Source: Clarkia xantiana subsp. parviflora
Lineage: Eukaryota > Streptophyta > Magnoliopsida > Myrtales > Onagraceae
Direction: 5' to 3'
Assembly (NCBI GenBank): GCA_036873135.1
Contig: JAPTYO010000008.1
Span: 45,054,441-45,118,440, forward strand
DNA: 64,000 nucleotides
Below are positions 23,829-34,708 of this stretch, in pieces. How positions within the stretch are numbered: position 1 is the stretch's first letter; each line of letters starts with the position of its first letter. A program made the translations under genes and the position numbers. Below the pieces are notes generated by a model. It did not search any database. It saw nothing but the letters and a program-made list of their open reading frames with translations, and was not told the origin of the DNA.

Positions 23829-25724
23829 ATGGTTATACCAAGTCACACTCCTATCATTGAGGTTACTACACCTCAAAATGAAGTTCAAGCACCTCAACAA
23901 CCAATTGAAGATGATCCACCCCAACCTTCCAATCTAAGAAGGAGTCTGAGAATTGCACAACTCAACCCACCACCTCCTATGACGAGTGCAAGGCTTGCTG
24001 AACTCCAACAAAGATCAAGTTCGAATGCCACTTTTGGCATGGAGAAGTATGTATCCTATGACAACTTGGGTCCACGATACAAATGCTTCTTGGCTGCCAT
24101 TGACAAGATCAAAGAACCAACCACCTATAAACAAGCAATCAAAGACACAAAATGGATCTTAACTATGAAGGAAGAAATGCAAGCCCTTCAGAACAACAAC
24201 ACTTGGGAGCTAATGGAACTTCCACAAGGTAAATCTTTAATTGGTTACAAATGGGTGTTTAAAGTCAAATACAATTCTGATGGTTCCATTGAAAGATACA
24301 AAGCAAGATTGGTTGCCAAGGGATTCACTCAGATTGAAGGGACTGATTTCAATGAGACATTCTCTCCTGTGGTCAAGATGGACACAGTGAGGATCATATT
24401 AGCTTTGGCAGCTGCCAAATCATGGGGATTGTACCACATGGATGTAAACAATGCATTTCTTTAAGGTGATCTAAATGATGAAGTGTACATGGACATCCCC
24501 CAAGGTTTCAATCCTTCCAAGTCTCTTGAGGGGTATCCCAAACATGTATGCAAACTCAAGAATTCCATGTATGGCCTTAAACAAGCTTCAAGACAATGGA
24601 ACATCAAGCTCACCCAAACCTTATTGAATAATGGGTACAAGCAATGTGCCTCAGCTCATTCCTTGTTCACCAAGATACAAGGTGATGACAAAGTTTTTCT
24701 TCTCACCTATGTTGATGATCTTCTAATCACTGGTTCCAATACCAAGATGATCAATCAATTGAAAAACACACTCCAAACACACTTCAAACTGAAGGATTTA
24801 GGAGACTTGAGGTACTTTTTGGGGCTAGAAGTTGCAAGATCAGATAAAGGCCTTGTAATCAACCAAAAGAAGTATGCAATTGAGCTTATTGAAGATGCTA
24901 GCCTAGGGGCTGCAAGGCCTACTGAAACCCCTATGGAATTCAATGTCAAACTCACCACACATGAGTATGACAAAGCAACTAACTCAAACACTGATGATGG
25001 ACCCTTGGAGGATGCCACTTCATATAGGAGGATCATTGGTAAGTTGCTATACCTTACCATGACAAGGCCAGACATTAGTTTTTCAGTACAAAGGCTTAGT
25101 CAGTTTGTTGACAAACCAAAGAAGTCTCATCATGATGCAGTCATAAGAGTCATCAGATACATTAAAGGCACCCCAGGTCAAGGATTGATCTATCCTTCCA
25201 ACAACAAACTCAATTTGAGCTTGTTTTGTGACTCTGATTGGGCTGCTTGCCCTTTTAGTAGGAAATCAGCCAGTGCTTATTGTGTCAAGCTAGGTGAAGC
25301 CATGATAGCTTGGAAAGTAAAGAAGCAAGATACCATTTCCTTATCAATTGCTGAAGCAGAGTATAGATGTCTAAGAGTTGCAATTCAGGAGGCACTTTGG
25401 GTGGGGAGAATACTCAAGGAACTTGGTATAAAAGTAAGTCTTCCTATCTCAATACACACAGATAGTCAGGCAGCTGTGAAGATTGCAAAGAATCCCATGT
25501 TTCATGAGCGCACCAAGCACATTGAGCTGGACTGCCACTTCAGAAGACACCATATTCAACAAGGGATCATTGGTGTCCATTACATTCCTTCAAAGGAACA
25601 ACTTGCTGACTTGCTTACCAAGGCATTGGTAAAGAATCAGCACTTGGCTTTGCTAAAGCTATATGGGATCAAAGATGTCTTCCAAGAAAGAAGAGAAGAA
25701 GAAGAAAAGGATGGGAGAATATAG
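23829..25724 (+). pseudogene. C3 reverse transcriptase and RNase H
   Basis: RT starts around TWELMELPQGKSLIGYKWVF, includes ARLVAKGFTQ, HMDVNNAFL and the catalytic YVDD at 24708-24719. RNase H follows with CDSDWA, SIAEAEYRCL and IHTDSQAAVKIAKNP, keeping the acidic residues. One in-frame TAA at 24462-24464 interrupts RT (a Gln codon by position, C to T). The C-terminus runs through the polypurine tract and stops inside the 3' LTR at 25722-25724, which is common in compact copia elements. Inactive as it stands. Confidence 0.92.
25704..25719 (+). other. C3 polypurine tract
   Basis: GAAAAGGATGGGAGAA, directly upstream of the 3' LTR. Confidence 0.9.
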
Positions 25725-25996
25725 AGTGTATAGATTGATATGCTCACATTGCATCTTGTTACTTACACTTGCACTTACTTCCATTATGTCATTAGATGAT
25801 TGTATAAGGTTATTATATGGTGCATATATCATGTAGTACATGTTACATGGTATATGCACCTTGGTGCACCAAGTTAGGCACATAGAATAGATCAGTCCTA
25901 GTTGGTGATCCTTATCACCTAGTATATATAGTTTACCTTATGCATTGTAATCCCTAATCATAATTCAATAAATGATTCAGCTCATTAAAGCTATTA
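25720..25996 (+). mobile_element. C3 3' LTR
   Basis: 277 bp, three transitions relative to the 5' copy by direct comparison (A/G, G/A, C/T). Confidence 0.95.
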
Positions 25997-26582
25997 CATG
26001 CTTTTGGGGATAGTGGTCAAATTTCAAGATCAAATTTAATACGATCATAAATCTAGTGTTTGATTTTGATAAAAGTCACGTTCTTGAAGATCATGAACAT
26101 CAGTTTTACCGAAAACACTCAATTTCATGATTATCAGTTTTACTAAAAACTCAAGAATACCAATTATCAAAAATTCATGAACTCCCTAAAACAGGCTCAG
26201 ATACCACTTTGGATTTAGGAGGATAAATACTACAGAAACAAAACATATGTACATGCCAGGTAATCTAATTACGCAGCGGAACAGAGGCACATACCAGTAA
26301 TTTTCCTGTAGTCTCAAGATCTTCAAGGGGAGTTCCAATCTGTCAGACAGCTCCTATAATGATTTTTGTTAAGGAATCACCTACACGAATGGTCTCCACA
26401 GCAAAGCCTCATGTCCATTCCTAGCAGGGACGGATCTCTAGGGTAAATTGCTCAAAGCAATTTGGCACCTAGAACCCTAAGGGGTTCGGCCGAAACTAAT
26501 GAGAGATGGGGCAGGACTTCTTTGGTCTCAACACTTAGGAGAAGAGAGTTATTAGCTTCTAATAAATCCCTGACAACCCCTA
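25997..26582 (-). mobile_element. C2 leader end, PBS and first part of 5' LTR
   Basis: 25997-26193 is leader, matching C4 at about 44395-44630. 26194-26206 (GGCTCAGATACCA) is a mutated PBS complement. From 26208 an LTR of the family begins (TTTGGATTTAGG) and runs to 26582, where C4 interrupts it after CCCTA. It continues at 45204. Confidence 0.85.
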
Positions 26583-28188
26583 TGTTGGATTACGGGGCAG
26601 ATTACTACGGAAACATAAACAAGTTAAATGCTTGTAATCAGAATTACACAGCGGAAGATGTGCACGTACCTTAAACCCTTTCCGTAGTCTCCAAGGATCC
26701 TGCTGAGGGAGTTCACGACCCACCGGACGGAACCCGTAGAAGTTGTTGTTAAGGAAGTCCTACGTTATATTGTCTCCACAGCAAAGCCTCTGATCGATTC
26801 TTGGTAGGTCTGTCAAAACGGGTCAACCCGCGACCCGCGGGTCACAGACAACCCGACTCGTGATTGACCCAGGGGTCACCACGGGTCAGGGTCGAAGACC
26901 CGTACCCGGGCAGCCGGGTCGACGGGTTGACCCGTGACCCGGGCCTGCAAACACTACAAGTTACAAATTTACAATGCTGATTATTGACTGAACTGAATTT
27001 GGGCAAGCAATAACAAATAACTTTGCCATCAATCATCTCTGCCATCATCATTCATCATCTTTGCTGCCATATACTTCCATCATCATCTTTGCTGCCATAT
27101 ACTTCCATTCCACACTTACTTACACAGCAGCAAGCAAACACATACACATCACAATTCACACATACACTTACACACTCACAGAGTCACACATACACATAAC
27201 ATGTACACATACCATCTCTTAAGTCTTATGTACTCCACTCCATATCTAATCTTCATATATCAATTATCATCATACTAACAAAATGAAATACCAATGTAAA
27301 TTGAAAAATAATTATCAAAGTCAACCCTAATAGAATCAACTTAGGTCGTCGTCAAAATCAAATCAAGCTCCCAAACTTCATTATCATTCATCTTGAATCT
27401 TGATCTATCAAACAAAAACTAAGCAAAGTTAGTTTTAACTGTTATTATATGCAAGAATAGATTTAGGGTATAATATACTTTCTTCCCTAAATTACTTCCT
27501 AATTTAAATATATAAATGAGATGAACTAGGGAGCGGAGGAGATGAGCTTTTTTCTTCTCAGTCTCACTTCTTTCTCTAGAGAGTGGAGAGTGGATGGAGT
27601 CTGGTCTGGTGGTGCGGCTGCGCTAGGCTAATGGCCACATAATTTTTTAAAATAAAATTAAATATGTCTGATTTCACCGTGTCACGGGTCATAACCCTAA
27701 ACCCGTACCCGGCCCGGGTAAAACGGGTCATTTACGGGTTGACCCGTAAATGACCCGTTAGCATGTATAGCTAGACCCAGACCCAATCCGTGACCGGGTC
27801 ATTTACGGGTCATTTGCGGGTCACGGGTAAAATTGACAGGCCTAATTCTTGGCACACTCTTGGTGTAGCAGTATGGTTCGGCCGAAATAGGTGTTCTAGG
27901 GGGAGGGTTTTCTCTCAAATCACCACTTAGGAGGAATTGTGAATTACCTCAAATAAAACCCTAACACCCTTTATTTATAGGAGGAGCAAAATGGAAAAAA
28001 GTCAACTTTGCCCCTATCACTATTTCGGCAGGCCATGTAAAAGGAAGGCCCAATATTTTGGGCCTCACATGTCAATTGGGATTTGTGTCAAGCCCAATTT
28101 ACCTAATGTGACATTTACCCAATTTCTTTGGTAATGTATACATATTAATGGGCTACCAACTACGGCGCCCAGTCACCATATGCTAACA
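26583..28188 (-). mobile_element. C4 3' LTR, interrupted by an hAT-type element
   Basis: Starts TGTTGGATTACGG and ends ATATGCTAACA. Without the hAT insert and its duplication it is about 558 bp. About 40 bp present at 44873-44915 in the 5' LTR is missing next to the insertion; the lost segment is bounded by TGGCA direct repeats. Confidence 0.9.
26805..27844. mobile_element. Non-autonomous hAT-type DNA transposon, 1040 bp
   Basis: Flanked by an exact 8-bp duplication ATTCTTGG (26797-26804 and 27845-27852), the hallmark of hAT elements. Terminal inverted repeats read TAGGTCTGTCAA at the left and TAGGCCTGTCAA at the right, complemented. Subterminal regions are dense in ACCCG/CGGGT words on both sides (26817-26945 and 27690-27830). 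The interior is AT-rich with a 28-bp direct duplication at 27052-27107 and no transposase frame, so it needs a transposase in trans. Assignment rests on duplication length and inverted repeats, not on a coding domain. Confidence 0.87.
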
Positions 28189-29308
28189 GCTCCCACTCGC
28201 CGGAATGGGAGGGTGTCTGTTAATGTATTGTTCTCCAAATCGCATCAAGATTTCACTCTTCTGATCCTGCCCCTGCTTCTGAATAGTTCATACGAGGTTT
28301 TCTGTGCGACAGGTGGATACAACGGGCATCGTGCTACTCATCTGTTAGAAGAGTTGTAGCGCCACGGAACTTTGATTCCCTATCTAAAATCAACCTGTTA
28401 ATAAAACCAATTTGTATCGCGTTATATCCTAGATCAACTGATAATTCTCCAATTGCCCAGTTTCCACATAGGAATACTTCTCCAGGGCATCCGCACAAGT
28501 ATTCACAACCTTCAACTAATATCTGGTTGGTGGCCACCTAGTGAATAAAAGAGTCGGTGATTTATAGGTGAACATGACCATTCCCATCGCTCATACCCTT
28601 AGTCAAACTCAACCGGTTTCCAAAGACGTGGTAACTTGGCCTTTTTTTTAGCACTGCGCTCATACGCTGGGAAGCGAACATTGAGCCTGACCTTAGGTAT
28701 GAATTCTGAGTCCACGAGGATACTTCGGATGCATCTTCATAAGGCTCCCGGGATCAATCACACGCTCGAGGTGAAGAAGTTTGCGCCCGTCTGAATCGCG
28801 AGGATTCTATATAGCACAACCGAGCATGACCCCGTGGTCGAACGTGGCACGCGTAGTATGAAGCACGCGCTGATAGCATACCTGAACATCGTCAGGTGTG
28901 GGATATGTCAATGATGCTATCGCAGACTTTCATCTGGCCTAGAATGTGGTTAATGACGAACATAGTTCATCACCGGCGAAGTGCAAAACGAATATCATAT
29001 CGTGTTACTCCGAAACCAAATGATCGTTTTGTATAACCAAGTTTCCCAGCTGGTTCTTAGCCAGTCTTTCTTCGGAAGAGGTCCCCCTCTCCTACAAGAC
29101 GGTCGTGCCCGTGTGACAAGGCAAGGCCCACATTCGACATAATTTATGTAGAGGATTGCGTCCTCCTACGACTTAGTTTATAGACCGTAAAATCCGATGT
29201 AATCAAACATTATGATGTCGATGAATCATAAACTCAAATTGCAATATTTCATTTGTCAAAATGTAACTTCCAATTCATCAAAATGTTATCACAGATACAT
29301 GCCCACAT
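28189..29308 (-). other. C4 polypurine tract and 3' untranslated region
   Basis: GCTCCCACTCGCC at 28189-28201 is the tract complement; the rest matches the C1 untranslated region. No gene seen. Confidence 0.8.
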
Positions 29309-31375
29309 TTAAACCTTACGCAATCCAACTAGTTTAACGTGCTTTTTAAATGTCTCCCTGCGTAATGGTTTAGTTAGTGGGTCTGCCACCATATCATCAC
29401 TGGGCAAGTATTCTAAAGTGATTATATTATCTTCTACCATAGATTTAGCATAATTATATTTCACATCAATGTGTTTAGTCCTACTATGGTACTTTGGATT
29501 CTTTACTGCCGCAATCGCTGCTTGATTGTCAGAGAACACATTCACAGGTTTACTCCCAACATCGCCATCAAGCAGCGCAGTAATAAGCATTTTCAGCCAG
29601 ACCGCTTCCTGTGCATTTTTAGAGAGAGCAACGAATTCTGATTCCATTGTAGACAGCGCGACACAGGATTGCTTCTTGATCGTCCATGAAATGGCGGCAT
29701 CAACAATGAGAAACACTCCTCCTGTGGTGGACTTACGATCGTATGGATCGCCACCATGGTCGGCGTCACTGAATCCGGTCAATTTTAACTTCCTGCCCTC
29801 ATAGCACAGTACGTAGTCGGCAATACCTTTTAGATATTGTATGATCAGCTTTACAGCTTTTAAATGTTGATAGTCAGGGTCTGATTGGAATCTTGCTACT
29901 TGGCTCACAGCGTAACAGATGTCCGGTCGAGTACAAAGCATGGCGTACATGAGACTCCCAACCATGCTTAAATACTCTGCACTCCTCATCTGTTCACGCT
30001 CTTGCTAGTTCTTCGAGACATCGCACTTTGAAAACGCGCACCCGAGTACTACCGACGTTTCCACAGGTTTGGCATCCTGTAATCTAAACATTTTCAATAG
30101 TTTGTTGATGTAGTCTTCTTGAGATAGAAATAACCTCCGGATGGCACGATCTCTAGCAATTTTAATGCCCAAGATGTACGTAGCCTCTCCCATGTCTTTC
30201 ATCTCAAATACAGATGCCAACCAAGACTTTGATTCATGCATGAAACTTACATCATTTGCGGCAATGATTATGTCATCTACGTATAAAGTTAAGATGACAT
30301 ACTCAGAACCGGAGGTCTTTGTATACACGCATGGATCCTCGTGGAGATTCATGAATCTGTTTCCAACGATTTCCTCGTGGAACCTGCGGTACCATTGGCG
30401 AGACGATTGTTTGAGACCGTAAATGGATCTTTGGAGTTTACAAACTTTACGTTTGTTACCAGGAGTAATGAAACCCTCTGGTTGCTCTATGTAGATCTAC
30501 TCCACCAGGTTTCCATGGAGGAATGCGGTCTTAACATCCATTTGGTGCAACTCAAAATCGAGGCTTGCGACCAAGGCTAGTATTGCCCTGACTGTGGTGT
30601 ACCTCACAGTCAGTGAGTAAGTCTCATCAAAGCCCACTCCGTGAAGCTGGGTGTATCCTTTCGCAACAAGTCGAGCTTTGTATCGCTCGACATTTCCATC
30701 AGCAGTCAGTTTTAGTTTCAAAACCCACTTCGCCCCTATGGCCCTGCGGTTAGCAGGTAAATCAACTAAAGACCACACAGAATTGTCTTTCATTGAGGCG
30801 ATCTCTTCTTCCATTTCTTTCCTCAATTCCTTCGCTTGAGGTCCTTTCAACGCTTGTTGAACCGTCACTCGTTCGTCAACAGAAGTTAGGGTAAAGATTT
30901 CACCCTTCTCGATGGGATAATTCTTGGGAGAAGTTCGATGCCTTCGACTTTGTCTAGGCTCATTAATCCCATCTTGAGTCTGACCATTGCTCCCACTCAG
31001 AATAATGCTTTCTATCGGAGCATCACTCCCACTGGGAACAAGGGCAGTGCTGGAACCTTGACCTACAACTTTTCTTGGACGACCTCTCGGTCTTGGAACC
31101 AAGTTGGTTAACCCACTCCCACTGGGAACAATGGGTATTTGTGGCATTATTGGATTTTCATCCAGCGGTCCGGCAACGTGATTATCAGGTTCAACTTGAT
31201 TCGCACCTGCAGCAACAGTGATTTGTGTGGTAGGATTGTGTCCTCCCACTGGATTTACTATGAAAATGTCCCCATCTTCATTTACCATTTCATTCACTTG
31301 CGTTGTTGCCTCTAATCTCCCACTCGAAATAAGTAGGACCTGACTATCATCGTTATCCTGCTCTAATTCGATCAA
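29309..31375 (-). pseudogene. C4 linker, reverse transcriptase and RNase H
   Basis: 31375-30497 is open for 292 codons: a Ser/Pro/Gly-rich linker, then RT from about WSLVDLPANRRAIGAKWVLK to VKTAFLHGNL. The frame breaks at 30353-30496. 30352-30005 carries the catalytic YVDD at 30272-30283. 29989-29309 is RNase H with [24 protein letters not shown] and [15 protein letters not shown], ending GLRKV and stop. This is the best preserved RT-RNase H of the family in the window, but it is split by stops at 30497 and 30005 and a further break, so no full-length product. Confidence 0.9.
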
Positions 31376-32480
31376 GACTTTGTCTGTTATATCTCACCAA
31401 GCATTGAAAATTCGTCATCAAGGCGTGTAAAGTCTCATGTTCGACCACGGCACCATTATCACAAGCTAATTTAAACATGTATCCTCTAAGAGTAGTCATC
31501 ATACTCTCTTACAAATACTTGTTTACTGTGCATGTTAATGTCATATGATGATAAGAATTGACTCATTATCACTCCTTTTAGCTTTTATGACGTCGTGTTT
31601 GACCAATTTTGTTGATGAAGTGTGTTATCGATATGAATGTCTTGCCAAACTTCTCGCTCAAGGCATTTAGTGGGAGAGTCATTTTACCGACATCATCCTT
31701 TTCATTGGCCAATTCATCCCAAAGACTTGGTCAACTTTGAACTGTGCAATGGGCTTTCACCTTATGCGTTAGTTTATACTTTACGAGGTTGTGGTAGCTC
31801 GTGAAGCATACCTCATTTCATCGTGTAAGCATTGAATGAATTATTCCCAAAAAGAGGGAGGCTAATTAAAAAATTCAGCATTCATTTAAAACTCTTCATC
31901 ATTAAATTCATACTTTGAAAACGATGTGCCCCATCTTTCGAGGTACACGCACTTGTAGCGCCTATTCCACGTACTATCCCATGGTTTAAATCGTTTCGTT
32001 TCCAAAATTAAATTAAATTTAATCTAATCGGTGTCAAACATGTTCATCATTTCAGAATATATCATATAATAGAGTACTAACAAATAAGAAAGAAATAAAT
32101 TGGTCCGACCTTAGAACTACGCAATCGATGGATATTAATGGTATTTCGATGTTCCGCGATGTTAAGATGAATGAGTGTGAGTATTCATTTTTTATCCGAC
32201 CACCTTGGTGGATATTTTGGTTGTAAATTCGTTTTGGATCGATCCCGTTTTATAGGGTCGATTAATTTTGACAAGTAGATCTCATTTCAAATTGAATGGA
32301 AACTACTTTATTCAATAAATCCGAATCTTAATCAACCAAAATTCAAACATTAAACGAACAAATAGGAAATCCATCAACAACAATAATAAGGTTTTTGATC
32401 ATACTATGAATCTTCGATGAAAGTAAGATAGACAAGCAGTCACGACCACGTTCAGCGTTCCACCTGAAAAGAATTCACAA
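31376..32480 (-). pseudogene. C4 decayed protease-integrase region
   Basis: No open frame, but short blocks align with C1 integrase: 31376-31490 matches about 7700-7830 and 31755-31830 matches about 8225-8300 (shared TACGAGGTT and flanks). Its length, about 1.1 kb, equals the PR-IN distance in C1. C5 has the same decayed state at 60868-62060, so decay preceded at least one round of amplification. Confidence 0.6.
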
Positions 32481-32709
32481 GTGAATTTGATCAGATGTCT
32501 TGCATCAAATAAAACGTCTTTCAATTCTATATGTGTGGTAAACGAGGTGTACCTATTAGGGCACACGAATCAACGTTGGTTTGCACCGGACCATCGTTTA
32601 GACTTTTTATTGCTGGGTTTAGCAAAGCATTTTCGAAGACCGTCGAATCTGTCATCGGTTGTCTCGGGTTCTTTGAAGGTGGTTCCTTCCTCATGGTTGG
32701 CCTCGTATA
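32481..32709 (-). pseudogene. C4 gag, C-terminal part
   Basis: Homologous to the end of C5 gag (62064-62200) by order and by short shared blocks such as GGTGTACCT and TTTAGACTTTTTATTG. Cut on the right by G3 after GTATA (32705-32709). Confidence 0.65.
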
Positions 32710-33596
32710 TGTTAGGTTCTAAGTTTCAGGTCAATGGGCGGTCGACCTAAGCCTTATTCCTCACTGGAGAAACTGCGGGTTCGGTGCTCTCGAGTCCTGT
32801 CGTCCTAATTCGTATCTTTCTGTCCTTCGCCTTCTCTTTTCTTCTCGCCCTGCAAGATGGGCAATACCAAGCACGGAGGGGGGGGTGGTGCTTGATGTAC
32901 CCTCTCCGATGCCTAAGTCAGTACGATACTTTTAGAGAGATAAAGCTAGAGAGATGTCAGAGCTAAATTATACACTTAGCCAAGATCCTCAAATGAATGG
33001 TGGAAAGGTTGTATTTATAGGCAACGGTGTTATTAAGGTGGCTTAATGACATCGTTAACCTTTAAACACAATTAATTAGCCCTTAATCTCGTAATTAAGA
33101 CCTTAAAGCACGGAGAGGTTGGCGGAAATAAACTGAGTATCGGAGTCGGGAAATGGTGCCGGGGCCCTTGGGGGGGAGAAAATTCGACCCCCAAGGGTAG
33201 GGGTTGGGTGTGGCCACCCAACCCCTCCCTAGGGGAGATAGGGTTGGCCAACCCTATCTTCCCTAGGGGAGATCGGGTTGGCCAACCCTATCTTCCCTAG
33301 GGGAGATCGGGTTGGTCCACCCGATCTCCCCTAGGGGAGGTCGGGTTGGTCCACCCGATCTCCCCTAGGGGAGGTCGGGTTGGTCCACCCGATCTCCCCT
33401 AGGGGAGGTCGGGTGTGGCCACCCAACCTCACCTAGGTGAGTTTGCCTCGGTCCGGACGAGTATTTTGGCCTCGTCCGGACCGTTGGCGTTTTCGCGGGG
33501 TGTTTGGGTTGAAGTTTCGATTTACAATTATTGACGGGGTGATCAAAATAAAACGATTCGGAGGTCAACGGGTTCAAATTGGGCGTATATCCATCA
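32710..33596 (-). mobile_element. G3 3' LTR
   Basis: On + begins TGTTAGGTTCTAAG and ends TATATCCATCA; in element sense TGATGG...CTAACA. About 100 bp longer than its partner because of extra 34-bp palindromic units. Confidence 0.93.
33228..33410. repeat. 34-bp palindromic tandem array in G3 3' LTR
   Basis: Five full units plus a partial one. Each unit starts CCCTAGGGGAG and contains arms such as GAGATCGGGT and ACCCGATCTC around a short loop, so each can fold as a hairpin. The partner LTR at 41793-41872 has two full units plus a partial. Confidence 0.92.
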
Positions 33597-33610
33597 CATG
33601 CCCCCGAGTC
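33597..33610 (-). other. G3 polypurine tract
   Basis: CATGCCCCCGAGTC on +, the complement of GACTCGGGGGCATG, directly beside the 3' LTR. Confidence 0.9.
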
Positions 33611-33777
33611 AACCAATGGCCTGACCCTTGATTGACTCTATTTTAGGATGGTATGACACGCGCAATTTGAAGCCGGGATTTTACCTTTTGTCGGAATCCT
33701 TACTTACCCATGGATGTGTGTCTCTGACTCTGCCCCCTGTCTTATAAGATAGAGGGATTGCAAATGTTAGAATAGAA

Positions 33778-33803
33778 CGGACACGTGTCCAAGCACGTGT
33801 CCG
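33778..33803 (+). promoter_or_regulatory. Paired G-box (ABRE-like) inverted repeat
   Basis: CGGACACGTG and CACGTGTCCG form an exact inverted repeat with a six-base spacer, giving two CACGTG cores 12 bp apart. Conserved in G4 at 51036-51061. It lies about 340 bp upstream of the antisense TATA box. Plant bZIP and bHLH factors bind CACGTG; a role here is inferred. Confidence 0.6.
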
Positions 33804-34145
33804 TCTGAGATGAAAATGATAAATCTATCCCCGCCACGGGTATATACTTTGAAAATATACGCTCGCGTGGGGATGCAATATGAATGCAGCTAGACGAGTC
33901 CATGCTTCAATTTCATGTCGGGATAAGTCTAATTGGAGAAAGATTTTAATTTTGGTCTAAAATTTTTCTAAGTATGGGATACTTAAAAATAAACCCATGG
34001 GGTGTTAACTGTGGTAGGTGTGAGTTTAACCGCGGTTAATGGGAACTAGGGGTATCAATTTTTAAATCTGACCCTTGAATTTTTTCTTTCTAAAAATCAA
34101 CGGTGTCGATTTGGCGGTTTTAGAAAAAACCCTATTCTCTTGTAC

Positions 34146-34153
34146 TATAAAAG
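34146..34153 (+). promoter_or_regulatory. TATA box of the antisense gene (G3)
   Basis: TATAAAAG, conserved as TATAAAAA at 51403-51410 in G4, followed in both by near-identical transcribed-looking sequence. Confidence 0.55.
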
Positions 34154-34259
34154 GGGTAAGTGATTACCTCATTCTCGTTGTCCTTTTCTCTTTTCCTTTT
34201 CTTTAAGGCGGTTATGATCCTTGGTTGGATTCGCTTCTTGGGACGCGTGTCGTATTGAG

Positions 34260-34692
34260 GTACGTGCCTTTTGCTTTGTGTAAGCGTTGATTTTGGGAGA
34301 CGTAATCCCGCCTCCCCTTTAATTGTTTCTTTACGTGTCTCGTTTCTTGTTTTGTGGGTCCTCATGGTGATATAGTCCTGTTTGGTTCATCCTCTTGCCC
34401 CCGTGTTTCTGCTTACTGGCGCGTGGGGTCTTCTACACTGGGGTTATGACTATCTCCCCTTGCCCCCCTGCCTCTGCTTGTTGGCCAGTGGGGTCTCTCT
34501 ATGCTGGGGGTTATAACTATTTCTCTTTGCCCCCCTGCCTCTGCTTATTGGCCTGTGGGGTCTTTCCATATCATCTTTCTATTCTTACCTTTTGACTTTG
34601 TATTCGTCTTTTTAGGAAAATGAGTTTCATCTTGTCTCTACTGTCCGTTTTCTGTTTTTCTTGGGCTAAGCTTGTGTTTTTTCGATCAGCAG
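34260..34692 (+). other. Leader intron(s) of antisense gene with tandem repeats (G3)
   Basis: A donor GAG/GTACGT at 34259/34260 is present in both copies. Acceptors TTTTTAG at 34615 or GATCAGCAG at 34692 precede the coding ATG. Repeats of about 60 bp containing CCTCTGCTT and GGGTTATAACTAT occupy 34396-34570. Splicing is predicted, not shown. Confidence 0.4.
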
Positions 34693-34708
34693 ATCTTCAC
34701 GGTGATTG

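Larger units (their letters stand above)
20279..25996 (+). mobile_element. C3: young Ty1/copia element with TA...TA LTR ends
   Basis: Two 277-bp LTRs (20279-20555 and 25720-25996) differing at three positions, PBS, a gag-pol region in copia order and a polypurine tract. It is flanked by an exact 5-bp duplication CATGC (20274-20278 and 25997-26001). The LTRs begin TATAGAG and end CTATTA, not TG...CA. The coding region has three premature stops and one frameshift. Inserted in the C2 leader. Confidence 0.95.

Noticed and set aside
32481..32966. + strand frames across the C4 gag and G3 LTR junction
   Set aside because: They span a transposon boundary and lie opposite gag sequence.
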